Source: Lachnospira sp. UBA3212 (GTDB taxonomy: Bacteria > Bacillota > Clostridia > Lachnospirales > Lachnospiraceae). From it: a stretch of DNA of 64,000 nucleotides. The notes beneath the pieces were generated by a model, which worked only from the letters and a program-made list of their open reading frames with translations, was not told the DNA's origin and made no database searches. The stretch lies in NCBI GenBank assembly GCA_002363615.1, contig DEWK01000024.1:62001-126000 (forward strand), given 5' to 3'. This document shows, one piece after another, positions 32,779 to 42,670 of the stretch; positions within the stretch are counted from its first letter, which is position 1, and the number at the start of each line of letters is the position of its first letter. A program made the position numbers and the translations under genes.

Positions 32779-33849
32779 ATGAGAATGAAGATGAAAAAAA
32801 TTTTGCGATATCCTTTAGCAGACTTATATATGATATTTGCATACAGTATTGCTTTTTTTGTTCTATTTATAGCACTTTTTTTAGCAGATGAAATATTTCA
32901 GTTAAATAAAGATTCGGATAATTATGCATATGATAGCACCTATACGGTGGAGTATCATGGAGATTTTAAAGAATTACTGGAAGTTACAAAGGACCTTTCC
33001 TGTAATGTGACGATTGAGAATTATCCTGTCAGCATATAGTTAAAAGGGGAACTGCAGGAATCGGCAGTAGATATTATCTTAAGAGAAAATGAATCCTTGA
33101 ACTTGCAATTTCTTTCAGGTAAGTTTGGAAAGCAAAGGAAAACAGTAAATATAGGAAAGTCTTGGGCAGAATATTTGAGTCTTAAAAAAGGAGATAAACT
33201 TGAAATAGGCGGGGAAAAGTATAGGATTAGTGGGATAATCGGAGTAAAATCTTCAAACTATTTCGATTATGTGACCTGTATTTGCTATGAGGCGGCAGGA
33301 GAGGAATTAGAACAATCACTGGAAAAATCACATGACTTTTCGCTTCGCTTAGAAAGTAATTCCCATGATACATCCATGGATTATGGGGAAATATTAAAGT
33401 TGATCAGCGATGAATCTACCGCACAAGGAATCGCAAAGAGTAATGCAGCGATTATTGGAGGCGAGCAGATGCAGTCATGCTTCTATTTTCTGGCATATAT
33501 TTTTGCTCTGATCCATTGTGTGATTGCGTCAGATATTTGGATTTCTCAGAGAAAAAAAGAAATAGCAGTGAAAAAGATGCTGGGATTTAGGTTTGGAGAG
33601 ATTTTTAAAAATCTTTATATCCAAAATTTAAGATTAATCACCATGTCAGCAGGCTTGTGTTTCGTTATTTATTTTGTTGCAAGTGTATTTGGAAAACAAA
33701 TATTGGAGACGGAAGTGCGACTCAATATACGTAGTATATTGGTGTTAGTGGGATTTATATTCTTTACTACATTCATCACAATTATACGAAGTATAGGGGT
33801 AATTAGTAAAAAAACGTCAAGAGATGTCTTGAGTGAGAGGGAAAACTAG
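32779..33849 (+). pseudogene. FtsX/MacB-like ABC permease with in-frame TAG
   Basis: The reading frame from ATG 32779 encodes a basic leader, a first membrane helix (LADLYMIFAYSIAFFVLFIALFL, given here in two parts by its ends LADLY and FIALFL) and an extracytoplasmic part, then meets TAG at 33037-33039. The same frame continues without shift as LKGELQESAVDIIL, a soluble region with KKGDKLEIGGEKYRISGIIG, and three C-terminal helices before TAA 33847-33849. Helix-domain-three helices is the FtsX/MacB permease layout. One nonsense change therefore splits a 355-residue permease. Internal restart candidates (TTG 33097) would lack the first helix. Confidence 0.72.
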
Positions 33850-33850
33850 T

Positions 33851-35122
33851 ATGCGTATTCTAGACAGAATTCACTTTATCACAGAATTATTAACGGTTAG
33901 AAAACGAAACTTAATTATGATTTTAATCATGATGTCGGTGATTTTCATCATGATTGATTCCATAGGAAGTCTCTATTTTTCAAAAAACAATGGATATAGA
34001 AGGTTTTGTGATTTTTTTCAAGATGATATAGAGGATTTATATCGTGTGGAATTTCAGATGACCTATGATGAGGATCAATTTACAGATGAAGAAGGTCAAA
34101 TGATTGATTTGCTATCCTATGTGCAATCGATAGAAAATATGGAGGGGGTATCTCAAGTCTTAAGGTATGGCTCCTTAGTTCGGCCAGTAAGTGCTTTCTT
34201 GGAAAATGATGACTATATTTCCATGATGAAAAAAACTGATTTATCGAATCAACCAGAGGCTGTTATTCAAAAGTATTATACTAATATTGTATGTGCGGAC
34301 TCTTCCATGCTTAAGGAATTAGGGTTAGAAAAGGAAGAGAAGAAATTAAACATAAGTAAAGAGGATAATGTATATCCGGCTTATTTAGGGGCAAAATTTA
34401 AAAAACTGTATAAGGTTGGAGATAAAATACTATACAGTAGTAGATCTGGAAGCTATATACAGGTGGTTGGTTTTTTTTCGGAAGGGCTTCAATTACCTGA
34501 TAGCGGTGCACCTTCATTAAACTATGAGAAATATTTTGATATGGATGTATCCGTTCTTATATGTTTGGATGATACGTTTGATGTTGATTATTACACAAAT
34601 GGGCTATATGTAAAGTTTCAGGATGAAAGCAAACAGGATTGCATCAATAGAATAAAAGATTTAGCAGGTGAATATGAGCAGAATGTCTCGGTGAAGTCCT
34701 TAGACCATGAATTGCAGATAGCCAGACAAGAGCAAGAATTAATCGAGAAGTATTATATTCGGTTGCTGATATTTTTACTGATGCTTGCCTGGTTGACGAT
34801 TCTCGTAGCCCAGTATACTCAGTTAAAATTAATAAATAGAAGATTAGCAATCTGGATGGCTTATGGCATAAGCAAAAATCAAATCATGGGCATGCTAATG
34901 GTGAGTGAATTTTTAAAAATTTTACTTCCCCTTGGTATTATGAATCTTTACAGTACTTATGCATTCGAAGGATATTCAGAACAGTATCTTCAAATTCATA
35001 GAGATTACATGGTTCCGATTTTATCTGCCTTTGGATTTATTATTTTTATATCAATAATTGCATTTCAATATTTTTCACTTAGAAGAATAAAGATTTCAAA
35101 TTTATTGAAAAAAGAGGATTAG
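33851..35122 (+). CDS. FtsX-like ABC transporter permease
   Basis: A 423-residue permease of the FtsX/MacB layout: helix near residues 18-40 (RNLIMILIMMSVIFIMIDS), a roughly 250-residue extracytoplasmic domain, then three helices (YYIRLLIFLLMLAWLTILV, FLKILLPLGIMNLY, VPILSAFGFIIFISIIAF). It pairs with the disrupted permease upstream and the ATPase downstream, giving an exporter or lipoprotein/peptide-handling complex. ATG 33851 follows GAGAGGG (33836-33842); the GTG at 33833 would overlap the upstream gene. Strongly AT-rich, unlike flanking housekeeping genes. Confidence 0.75.
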   Translation: MRILDRIHFITELLTVRKRNLIMILIMMSVIFIMIDSIGSLYFSKNNGYRRFCDFFQDDIEDLYRVEFQMTYDEDQFTDEEGQMIDLLSYVQSIENMEGVSQVLRYGSLVRPVSAFLENDDYISMMKKTDLSNQPEAVIQKYYTNIVCADSSMLKELGLEKEEKKLNISKEDNVYPAYLGAKFKKLYKVGDKILYSSRSGSYIQVVGFFSEGLQLPDSGAPSLNYEKYFDMDVSVLICLDDTFDVDYYTNGLYVKFQDESKQDCINRIKDLAGEYEQNVSVKSLDHELQIARQEQELIEKYYIRLLIFLLMLAWLTILVAQYTQLKLINRRLAIWMAYGISKNQIMGMLMVSEFLKILLPLGIMNLYSTYAFEGYSEQYLQIHRDYMVPILSAFGFIIFISIIAFQYFSLRRIKISNLLKKED

Positions 35123-35131
35123 GAGTAGATT

Positions 35132-35797
35132 GTGATAAAACTTATTAATGCGAAAAAAAGCTATCAAAATGGTAGTGTTACGACGGATGCGATTAATAAT
35201 CTGAATCTGGAGATTTTTAAAGATGAATATATTGCCATTATGGGAACCAGTGGATCTGGAAAGAGTACGCTTTTAAACGTTCTAGGTGGAATGGATGTAC
35301 TAAGTTCAGGTCAATATTTATTTGAAGGAAAGGATATAACAAATCTAAAGGGCAAGAAATTAGATTTGTTTCGCAAGAAAAATATTGGTTTTGTTTTTCA
35401 AAACTTTGCACTTTTAGATCAGTATACGGTATACGAAAACGTGGAATTACCATTGATTAGCCAGAAGGTTTCCGTAGGAAAAAGAAAAAAGATTATCAAT
35501 GATATTTTGGTCAAATTACAGATTGAAGATCTTAAAAACAAGAGAGCAAAGGAAATTTCGGGAGGCCAGCAGCAAAGATGTGCCATTGCAAGAGCTATGG
35601 CCACAGGAGCACCAATTATATTGGCCGATGAACCTACAGGTTCTTTAGATAGCAAAACAACCAAAGAAATCATGGACGTATTTGATCAGGTGCATAAAGA
35701 GGGAAAAACCATTATTATGGTTACACACGACGAGGAAGTTGCCAAAAGAGCTCAAAGGATTATACGCCTGGAGGATGGTATCATTGTCAGCGATTAG
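35132..35797 (+). CDS. ABC transporter ATPase (MacB/LolD type)
   Basis: A 221-residue ATPase. Walker A GTSGSGKST, Q-loop FVFQNFALLDQYTVYENVEL, signature EISGGQQQRCAIARAM and Walker B IILADEPTGSLDSKTT are all intact, with the H-loop in MVTHDEE. These features fit the MacB/LolD/FtsE-like class that works with FtsX-type permeases. GTG 35132 follows AGGAG. Followed by an intrinsic terminator. If the first permease is truly broken the complex may be inactive or use only the second permease. Confidence 0.9.
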   Translation: MIKLINAKKSYQNGSVTTDAINNLNLEIFKDEYIAIMGTSGSGKSTLLNVLGGMDVLSSGQYLFEGKDITNLKGKKLDLFRKKNIGFVFQNFALLDQYTVYENVELPLISQKVSVGKRKKIINDILVKLQIEDLKNKRAKEISGGQQQRCAIARAMATGAPIILADEPTGSLDSKTTKEIMDVFDQVHKEGKTIIMVTHDEEVAKRAQRIIRLEDGIIVSD

Positions 35798-35805
35798 ATA
35801 TTTAA

Positions 35806-35828
35806 GGCGGTTTAGACCGCCTTTTTTT
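35806..35828 (+). terminator. Terminator of the ABC exporter module
   Basis: GGCGGT (35806-35811), loop TTAG, ACCGCC (35816-35821), then seven T. Confidence 0.92.
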
Positions 35829-35849
35829 ATTGGAATCTTAAAAATGAAA

Positions 35850-35879
35850 TTGTAGAACACTTATGACCTATGTTATAAT
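35850..35879 (+). promoter_or_regulatory. Promoter of the DUF308 gene
   Basis: TTGTAG (35850-35855), 18-bp spacer, perfect TATAAT (35874-35879) with TG extension. Confidence 0.7.
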
Positions 35880-35908
35880 GAAAGCGATAGTCAAAGGAGG
35901 ACAATAGA

Positions 35909-36436
35909 ATGCTGAATATGATTAAGGCCAAGGGCTTATGGACCTCGATTTTGATGATTTTACTTGGATGCATCTTAACATTCAATCCGGGTGGAATCAT
36001 AATTATGATTACAAAGATTATTGGAACCGTTATTTTAATTGGTGGAATTGTTGGGATTTTACAAAACCTATTGGACAAGCAAAAGACACTTCGAGACCAG
36101 ATGTCATTAGTTGGATCTATTATAGCCGGACTAGTGGGAATCTTTATTTTACTTCGTGCTCAGACGGTTTCATCCATTCTTCCATTTTTATTGGGAATTC
36201 TGATTTTATTTTATGGGGCTTCCCAGATTGCTCAGGCGATTGATATCAAGAAACATAATTATGATCATTGGACCCGTTTTTTATTGATTGGTTTGATTAC
36301 GATTTTCTTAGGAGCATTTGTAGTAATTAATCCATTTAAGAGTGGGGAGATTTTAATCCGAATCATTGGTGTAATCCTGATTTATGGTGGAGTTACCGGA
36401 ATTTTAGCAGTTTATCGAATTGGAAAGTATTTATAA
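35909..36436 (+). CDS. DUF308 (HdeD-like) membrane protein
   Basis: A 175-residue protein made almost entirely of six hydrophobic segments arranged as three similar pairs (for example LWTSILMILLGCILTFNPG and LLIGLITIFLGAFVVINPF), the internal repeat typical of DUF308/HdeD proteins. The repeated xxNPF/G turn after each first helix is visible. Function unknown; related E. coli HdeD is linked to acid stress. AAAGGAGG precedes ATG 35909. Single-gene unit with its own promoter and terminator. Confidence 0.82.
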   Translation: MLNMIKAKGLWTSILMILLGCILTFNPGGIIIMITKIIGTVILIGGIVGILQNLLDKQKTLRDQMSLVGSIIAGLVGIFILLRAQTVSSILPFLLGILILFYGASQIAQAIDIKKHNYDHWTRFLLIGLITIFLGAFVVINPFKSGEILIRIIGVILIYGGVTGILAVYRIGKYL

Positions 36437-36445
36437 AAGACATTC

Positions 36446-36486
36446 AAAAACCCCTATTTACCAAGTATGAGTAAATAGGGGTTTTT
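36446..36486. terminator. Bidirectional terminator between DUF308 and DD-carboxypeptidase genes
   Basis: AAAAACCCCTATTTAC (36446-36461) and GTAAATAGGGGTTTTT (36471-36486) form a perfect 16-bp stem with a 9-nt loop; A and T runs make it work on both strands. Confidence 0.95.
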
Positions 36487-36510
36487 GGGTTTATAGAAAG
36501 ATCTTTTTGT

Positions 36511-37620
36511 TTATTCATCATAAGCTAAGCCGTAACTTAAAAGGGCGCGGGAATCTGTCCAACGTCCCGGCTCGTCGGAACCAAGTACTACGCTTACCAC
36601 GGTGTTGGTAGAGTCCTTGGCGGCACCTACAAAACATTTGCCGGCAGAAGTGGTAGAACCGGTTTTTAGACCAATGGCCTCTTCCATATAGTAATCACTA
36701 TAAGGATTTAATAACTGGTCGGTAGAGGTCCAGGTCTCATCAATCTTTTCCATGTACTGGGTGTAAGTGGATACGGCTTCTAGGATCACTTCATTTTCAA
36801 GAGCCTGGTTGGCGATGACTGCCAGGTCGTGGGCACAGGTATACTGGTCCTCGGCGTCATATCCGTCTGGCGTAGCGAAGTGGCTATACTCTAACCCCAT
36901 GCGTGAAACATTATTATTCATAATGTCTACAAAAAGGGCCGCTGCTTTCTTAACACTCATACGTCCTATAATGGAACGAGAGGTATTTACTGCAAGGACA
37001 TAGGCGGCATCGTTTCCTGAGGACATGAGCAATCCCTGGATCAGTTCTCGCACCGTGAGTTTGTCACCGATTTCCAGATTGGCGGTGGAGGAGTCTTCTG
37101 CGATTAAATTAATTTCCTTTCCTACCTTGATTTCCTGGTCTGGATCCAGGTAACGAAGGGCAATCAAGGCGGTTAGAAGTTTCGTGGTAGAAGCTGGAGC
37201 AAGCTTGGTGTAAGCATCTTTTTCATAGAGAATAGTGCCATTGGTAACATCTACCAGGATAGCAGAAGAGGCAACCAAGTCTTCATTAAAATTCGCATCC
37301 GGATCCGTGCTGTATTGAATGCCCCGAAGATCAGCTCCCAGATTTGGGAGAACTTCCGTTGTTGCCACCGGGGCCTGGGTGGTTTCCTCTTCAGGGAGGG
37401 TGGATACTTCTTCTAACACCTTAGTGGTCTCTTGATTTTTAGTGGTCTTTTTCTTAGTATTTTTTAGTTCTAGAGAACGCTGATAAATATAATAACCCGT
37501 AATAAAAATCAGGAGGAAAACAAGGCTGTAAAAGATGGCATTGCGAATCCGTCTTCTTCTCTTTCTTATTTTTTTTCTCCTGGCCATTTCACTTCGGGAA
37601 GGACGATTAGTTCTTGTCAT
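36511..37620 (-). CDS. D-alanyl-D-alanine carboxypeptidase (S11 family)
   Basis: A 369-residue penicillin-binding protein trimming the terminal D-Ala of peptidoglycan stem peptides. Active-site motifs: S-x-x-K in APASTTKLLTALI, S-x-N in LMSSGNDAAY and K-T-G in GLKTGSTTSAGK. The N-terminus is very basic and is followed by one membrane helix (NAIFYSLVFLLIFITGYYIY) and a Thr-rich linker, so the enzyme is anchored by its N-terminus and seems to lack the long C-terminal domain of DacA. GAGGAA precedes ATG 37620. First of its neighbours after mfd on the minus strand, 24 bp downstream. Confidence 0.88.
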   Translation of the reverse strand: MTRTNRPSRSEMARRKKIRKRRRRIRNAIFYSLVFLLIFITGYYIYQRSLELKNTKKKTTKNQETTKVLEEVSTLPEEETTQAPVATTEVLPNLGADLRGIQYSTDPDANFNEDLVASSAILVDVTNGTILYEKDAYTKLAPASTTKLLTALIALRYLDPDQEIKVGKEINLIAEDSSTANLEIGDKLTVRELIQGLLMSSGNDAAYVLAVNTSRSIIGRMSVKKAAALFVDIMNNNVSRMGLEYSHFATPDGYDAEDQYTCAHDLAVIANQALENEVILEAVSTYTQYMEKIDETWTSTDQLLNPYSDYYMEEAIGLKTGSTTSAGKCFVGAAKDSTNTVVSVVLGSDEPGRWTDSRALLSYGLAYDE

Positions 37621-37644
37621 AAATATTCCTCACTTTATCAAAGT

Positions 37645-40600
37645 CTATGATTGACTTGTTATTCGATCTTCTGGCAACCGAAGACTTGCAATTTTTACCA
37701 AGGCATCTTCAAGACCCTGTAAGAAATCCTCGGTGGTTTTCACACGAAAGTCCGGAACATAGAGAAATTCCGGGTTGGGTCCGGTCTGGAATCGGAGGGT
37801 ATGATTAGAAGATGCAACAATTTTTGCGATTCCTCCCACATCCAAAAGAGCCTGTGGAAATAATACCATACGTACCTGATGTTTGTCACCCTTTAGGTCG
37901 GTAATGTAATTTTCGTGAGCCAAGCTTTTAATCACTGCAATCTTAAGCAGGAAAAGAACAGACTTTGGAGGGTCTCCAAAACGGTCGATTAATTCATCTT
38001 CCATATCCATTCGCTCCTCGTTGGTATGGATTTCAGCGATACGTTTGTAAATATCTAACTTGGTCTTCTCATTTTTAATGTAGTCCGGTGGAAGGAAGGC
38101 ACTAATAGGAAGGTCTACGCTAGTTTCAAAGTCTTTTTGAACATAGCCACCTTTTTCTACTAAAACTGCTTGGTTTAGCATCTTGCAGTATAGGTCATAG
38201 CCTACCGCTTCCATGTGGCCATGCTGGACAGTACCAAGGACATTGCCGGCTCCACGGATTTCCAGATCCTTCATGGCAATCTTAAAGCCTGCACCTAAGT
38301 CGGTAAATTCTTTAATGGCAGAAAGTCTCTTTTCCGCCACTTCCTTAAGAATTTTATCCTTCCGATATAAAAGAAAAGCATAGGCAACCCTAGAGGATCT
38401 TCCCACGCGACCACGCAACTGATACATCTGGGAAAGTCCCAGTTTGTCGGCATCATGAATAATCATGGTGTTGGCGTTGGGAATATCCATACCGGTTTCT
38501 ACAATGGTGGTAGAAATCAATACATCAATTTCTCCATTAATAAAATCATAGGTGATTTGCTCTACTTTTCGACTGCTCATCTTTCCATGGGCATAGGCTA
38601 CCTTTGCATCTGGAACTAATTCTTGGATGTGGGCGGCAATTTCATCAATGTTTTTTACCCGGTTGTAGACATAATATACCTGGCCACCTCTTGAAAGTTC
38701 ACGTTTAATGGCAAGCTTTACCATTTCGTCGTTGTATTCCATGACATAGGTCTGGATTGGGTTTCGATCCATGGGAGCTTCCTCTAAGACAGACATATCA
38801 CGGATTCCAATTAAACTCATATGAAGGGTTCTTGGAATCGGGGTAGCCGTTAGGGTCACCACATCCACCGTATCCTTATACTGCTTGATTTTTTCCTTGT
38901 GACGCACTCCAAATCGCTGCTCCTCATCCACCACCAAAAGGCCAAGATTTTTAAAGGAAACGTCATTGGATAAAAGTCTGTGGGTTCCGATTACCAGTTC
39001 CACGCTACCGTCTTTAAGACCCTCAATCGTTTGTTGGATCTGTTTTGGCGTACGGAATCTAGAAAGCAGGGCAGGGATCAGACCAAAGGGAGAAAATCGA
39101 GACAACATGGTATTGTAATGCTGTTGAGCTAAAATAGTGGTAGGGGCTAGGACTGCTACCTGTTTGCCGGAAAGGATTGCCTTGAAAATAGCCCGCATGG
39201 CAACCTCTGTCTTGCCAAATCCCACGTCTCCACAAATCAAACGGTCCATAATCTTCGTACTTTCCATGTCAGCCTTAATGTCTGCCACGGCGGTAAGTTG
39301 GTCGTTGGTTTCATCAAAAGGAAAGTTTTCCTCAAACTCATGTTGAAGCTCCCCATCCTTTTCGTAGACAAATCCTTCCTTGCTTTGGCGGGCGGCATAA
39401 AGGGCTACTAAGTCCTTGGCAATTTCATTGACGGCGGTTTTTACCTTACTTTTGGTCTTATGCCATTCAATGGAATCCAATTTGTTAATGCGAGGGGCCC
39501 GGCCCTCAGAAGAACTGTACTTACTAATCATATCAAGGCTGTTGGTAGGAACATATAGGACATCCTGACCGGCATACTTAATTTTTAAATAATCCTTGGT
39601 GGTTCCATTGGATTCGATTTTTTCAATTCCCTGATAAATTCCCAAACCGTGGTTTTCATGAACCACATAATCTCCAGCCTTTAATTCCTGAAAATCCGAG
39701 ATTCCATCACTTTTGTAAGGCTTTTTAATCTTTTTCTTTTTCTTAATATGGCTGAAAATATCATTTTCCGTAATCACCACATATTTTTGAATCGAATACT
39801 CAAAGCCGTGTGCCAGGGAAGAAACCGAAACCATCACTTCTTTTGGAAGGGGAATCTTCCATGGGTCCTCCGATTCAAAAGCAGGAATTTCAAGGGAGTT
39901 TAAATCCCTTACCAGACGAGCGGCCCGGGTACGGCTACCGGTTAAAAGGGCAATGGAATAGTTCTGCTTACGGTATCTTAAGAGGTCGCGGCTTAGGGTT
40001 TCCATCGAGTTATGATAAGGACTCACCCCTTGCATATGAACCTGAAAATCAGAGACTGGTTGGAAAAAATTATTTTTCGAATCCAGAGAAGATAGGAGAA
40101 GAACCGGTGCATCTAAAATCTTTTCTAAGGATTTCTTGGCAGAAAGAAGAACCTTCTTTTGTCCGGGAAGGTGGTAACCTTCGTTAATTCTTACCTTCAT
40201 GGTTTCAGAAAATTCTTTTTCCATGGTAATGGCATTTTCTAGACAGTGCTTTGGTTCGATTAATACAAAGGCGGTTTCTTTCAAATGAAAATAATCAGAT
40301 AAGGTCACCGTATCTTCATAAAAATAATTAATAAAAGAATCTAAGGATAGTCCAGGCCTTTGATTTTCCAACTGTTCCAGGATTTCTTCTATGCTGGTTT
40401 TTAAATGAAAGGCCTCAGAAGTTTTCATCTCCTTTCGAAGTTTTTTCTCTGTACTATCTAACTCCTTTTTTATTTTTTTCATTCCTTCCTCTAAGCGGTC
40501 CTGATCTAAAATCAACTCGCTGGCAGAGTAAATGGAAATTTCTTCTATGTTTTCAATGGAACGCTGGGAATCAGCGTCAAAATATTTTATATTATCTATC

Positions 40601-41181
40601 TCGTCATCAAATAAATCCACACGAACCGGAACCTCTTCCACCAAAGAAAAAATATCTAAAATATCTCCTCGAATGGCAAATTGTCCAGGGCTTTCTACCT
40701 GATTTACCCGTTCATACCCCATATGAATCAACTTGGCAGTGGTAAGTCCCAAATCCAAGAAGTCTCCCACCTTTAAATTCAAAAGGGTAGACTGGTAGGA
40801 AGACAGGGGAATCAACTTATCCATCATGGCTCCAATGGAGGTAACGATGGTTACTTGCTCCTTGGTTAACAGAGCAGAAATAGCAGTAAGTCTTTCCTGG
40901 GTTGTTAAGCTGCCGTGGACATCTGCAGAATAAAAGATAAAATCTCTGGCAGGATAATAAAAGACGTCCTTTTCAAATGCCCTTAAACTTTGGGCAAGCT
41001 CTGCTGCCTTATTGGCATCAAAAGTAACGATGACTTTTTTTGCAAAGCCATCGGTCATACGTGAGATTGCATGTGGGAGTCCGGACTCGGCAAGGCCATG
41101 GACGGAAACTGGTTTTTTTTCCTCCCTAAGGCAAGCATTAATAGGTTGTAATTCATCGGTTCTAAGTTCTTTTTTCATCAT
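37645..41181 (-). CDS. mfd: Transcription-repair coupling factor
   Basis: An 1178-residue Mfd, which removes RNA polymerase stalled at DNA lesions and recruits UvrA. Domains in order: UvrB-like N-terminal part, the RNA-polymerase interaction (CarD-like) domain with LKAGDYVVHENHGLGIYQG, the RecG-like motor with GDVGFGKTEVAMRA (Walker A), VVDEEQRFGV and TATPIPRTLHM, and the C-terminal TRCF domain. Length is typical. It starts directly after pth (gap 4 bp), with no obvious ribosome site, so it is probably coupled to pth. Confidence 0.95.
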   Translation of the reverse strand: MMKKELRTDELQPINACLREEKKPVSVHGLAESGLPHAISRMTDGFAKKVIVTFDANKAAELAQSLRAFEKDVFYYPARDFIFYSADVHGSLTTQERLTAISALLTKEQVTIVTSIGAMMDKLIPLSSYQSTLLNLKVGDFLDLGLTTAKLIHMGYERVNQVESPGQFAIRGDILDIFSLVEEVPVRVDLFDDEIDNIKYFDADSQRSIENIEEISIYSASELILDQDRLEEGMKKIKKELDSTEKKLRKEMKTSEAFHLKTSIEEILEQLENQRPGLSLDSFINYFYEDTVTLSDYFHLKETAFVLIEPKHCLENAITMEKEFSETMKVRINEGYHLPGQKKVLLSAKKSLEKILDAPVLLLSSLDSKNNFFQPVSDFQVHMQGVSPYHNSMETLSRDLLRYRKQNYSIALLTGSRTRAARLVRDLNSLEIPAFESEDPWKIPLPKEVMVSVSSLAHGFEYSIQKYVVITENDIFSHIKKKKKIKKPYKSDGISDFQELKAGDYVVHENHGLGIYQGIEKIESNGTTKDYLKIKYAGQDVLYVPTNSLDMISKYSSSEGRAPRINKLDSIEWHKTKSKVKTAVNEIAKDLVALYAARQSKEGFVYEKDGELQHEFEENFPFDETNDQLTAVADIKADMESTKIMDRLICGDVGFGKTEVAMRAIFKAILSGKQVAVLAPTTILAQQHYNTMLSRFSPFGLIPALLSRFRTPKQIQQTIEGLKDGSVELVIGTHRLLSNDVSFKNLGLLVVDEEQRFGVRHKEKIKQYKDTVDVVTLTATPIPRTLHMSLIGIRDMSVLEEAPMDRNPIQTYVMEYNDEMVKLAIKRELSRGGQVYYVYNRVKNIDEIAAHIQELVPDAKVAYAHGKMSSRKVEQITYDFINGEIDVLISTTIVETGMDIPNANTMIIHDADKLGLSQMYQLRGRVGRSSRVAYAFLLYRKDKILKEVAEKRLSAIKEFTDLGAGFKIAMKDLEIRGAGNVLGTVQHGHMEAVGYDLYCKMLNQAVLVEKGGYVQKDFETSVDLPISAFLPPDYIKNEKTKLDIYKRIAEIHTNEERMDMEDELIDRFGDPPKSVLFLLKIAVIKSLAHENYITDLKGDKHQVRMVLFPQALLDVGGIAKIVASSNHTLRFQTGPNPEFLYVPDFRVKTTEDFLQGLEDALVKIASLRLPEDRITSQS

Positions 41182-41185
41182 GAGA

Positions 41186-41743
41186 TTAATTAAATAAATT
41201 CATGGCAGTTTCAGTGCCTTCAATGATCATAACGGAAGCGGCCTTTGCAGCTTTTTCAATGGATTCTTTTACCAAGGACTGGTCTTCCTTTCGAAAGGTG
41301 CTAAGGACATGCTTGGCAAGGTCCTTTTGTTCTTTCATGCCAACACCAACACGGATTCGTTTAAAGTTTTGGGTGCCACATTTGGCAATAATATCTTTTA
41401 GCCCATTGTGGCCGCCGGCAGAACCTTTCGCGCGAATGCGAAGGCGTCCCACATCCAAATTAATATCGTCACTAATCACAATCAATTCCTCTTCAGGGTC
41501 AATCTTATAAAACTGAATGGCCTGGCTCACGGAATCTCCGCTTAGATTCATAAAGGTATCAGGCTTTAAAAGTAACACCTTCTCACTTCCGATTCGGCCT
41601 TGACCTACATGGCCCTTGAATTTTTTTGTGTCTAAATCAACTCCCATGGTGGAAGCTAATTCGTCAATCACGTCAAAGCCCATATTATGACGGGTGTGGG
41701 CATATTTTTCTCCGGGATTTCCCAGTCCAACAATTAGATACAT
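41186..41743 (-). CDS. pth: Peptidyl-tRNA hydrolase
   Basis: A 185-residue Pth that releases tRNA from stalled peptidyl-tRNA. Family signatures: VGLGNPGEKYAHTRHNMGFDVID with the catalytic His, FMNLSGDSV, ISDDINLDVGRLRIR and KGSAGGHNGLKDII. The order pth-mfd is common in Firmicutes. AAGAGGAG lies upstream of ATG 41743. Confidence 0.95.
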   Translation of the reverse strand: MYLIVGLGNPGEKYAHTRHNMGFDVIDELASTMGVDLDTKKFKGHVGQGRIGSEKVLLLKPDTFMNLSGDSVSQAIQFYKIDPEEELIVISDDINLDVGRLRIRAKGSAGGHNGLKDIIAKCGTQNFKRIRVGVGMKEQKDLAKHVLSTFRKEDQSLVKESIEKAAKAASVMIIEGTETAMNLFN

Positions 41744-41874
41744 TTTATACTCCTCTTTACGATTTGTAGTGAATTATTTTATCATACTAACATAAAATGA
41801 AATTTTTTACTACTTTTAATTAGAAGGAAAATAAGGTAAAATGGATGGTGATTTGGTATTGGAAAGGAAATAGG

Positions 41875-42660
41875 ATGCAGACCTTATTAGAACAACACTA
41901 CAATAAATTTAATGAGGACAAACGGCTTCTTCGAAGACACGGTCAGGTGGAATATATCACCACCTGTAAGTATCTTCATCAGGTCCTAATGGAATATGAA
42001 AATCCCAAGGTCTTAGATCTGGGGGCCGGAACCGGCAGGTATTCCCTTCGCTTAGCTTCCGAGGGATATGATGTAACCGCAGTGGAACTGGTAAAATACA
42101 ACCTGGGAATTTTAAAAAAACATGCCAGGGAAGAGGGGATTACCCTTTCTGCCTACCAGGGCAATGCCACCAAACTAAAGCGGTTTGCGGATGATTCTTT
42201 TGACGTAACCCTTTTGTTTGGCCCTATGTATCATTTGTATGATTGGGAAGATAAAAGAAGGGCTCTTTCAGAAGCCAAGCGGGTAACCAGACCGGGAGGA
42301 AAAATTTTAGTAGCCTATATTATGAATGAATATAGTGTTTTGGTTTATGGATTTAGAGAAGGCCATGTAAAGGAATGCCTGGAAGATGGCAGGCTGGACC
42401 ATGATTTTCTTAGCCACACGAAGGAAGAAGACCTGTATTCCTATGTTCGTTTAGAAGAAATCGATCGGTTAAACCAGTCCTTGGGACTAGAAAGGGAAAA
42501 AATCCTTGCGGCAGATGGACCGGCAGATTATCTGAGAAGGGAACTGGCGGCTATGGATCAGGAAACCTTTGATTTATTTGTGAAGTATCACCTTTCCACA
42601 TGTGAGAGAAAGGACTTACTAGGGGCATCAGCCCATACCCTGGATATATTAAAAGTATAA
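41875..42660 (+). CDS. Class I SAM-dependent methyltransferase, substrate unknown
   Basis: A 261-residue methyltransferase. Motif I VLDLGAGTGRYSLRLA, acidic motif II VTAVELV, and motif IV LLFGPMYHLYDWEDKR are clear. The N-terminal HYNKFNEDKRLLRRHG is a common lead-in for small-molecule or protein methyltransferases of this group; the substrate cannot be told. ATG 41875 follows GGAAAGGA; the in-frame start at 41845 lacks a site. It is 10 bp before mtnN, which degrades the product S-adenosylhomocysteine, a sensible pairing. Confidence 0.82.
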   Translation: MQTLLEQHYNKFNEDKRLLRRHGQVEYITTCKYLHQVLMEYENPKVLDLGAGTGRYSLRLASEGYDVTAVELVKYNLGILKKHAREEGITLSAYQGNATKLKRFADDSFDVTLLFGPMYHLYDWEDKRRALSEAKRVTRPGGKILVAYIMNEYSVLVYGFREGHVKECLEDGRLDHDFLSHTKEEDLYSYVRLEEIDRLNQSLGLEREKILAADGPADYLRRELAAMDQETFDLFVKYHLSTCERKDLLGASAHTLDILKV

Positions 42661-42670
42661 GGAGAATAAG

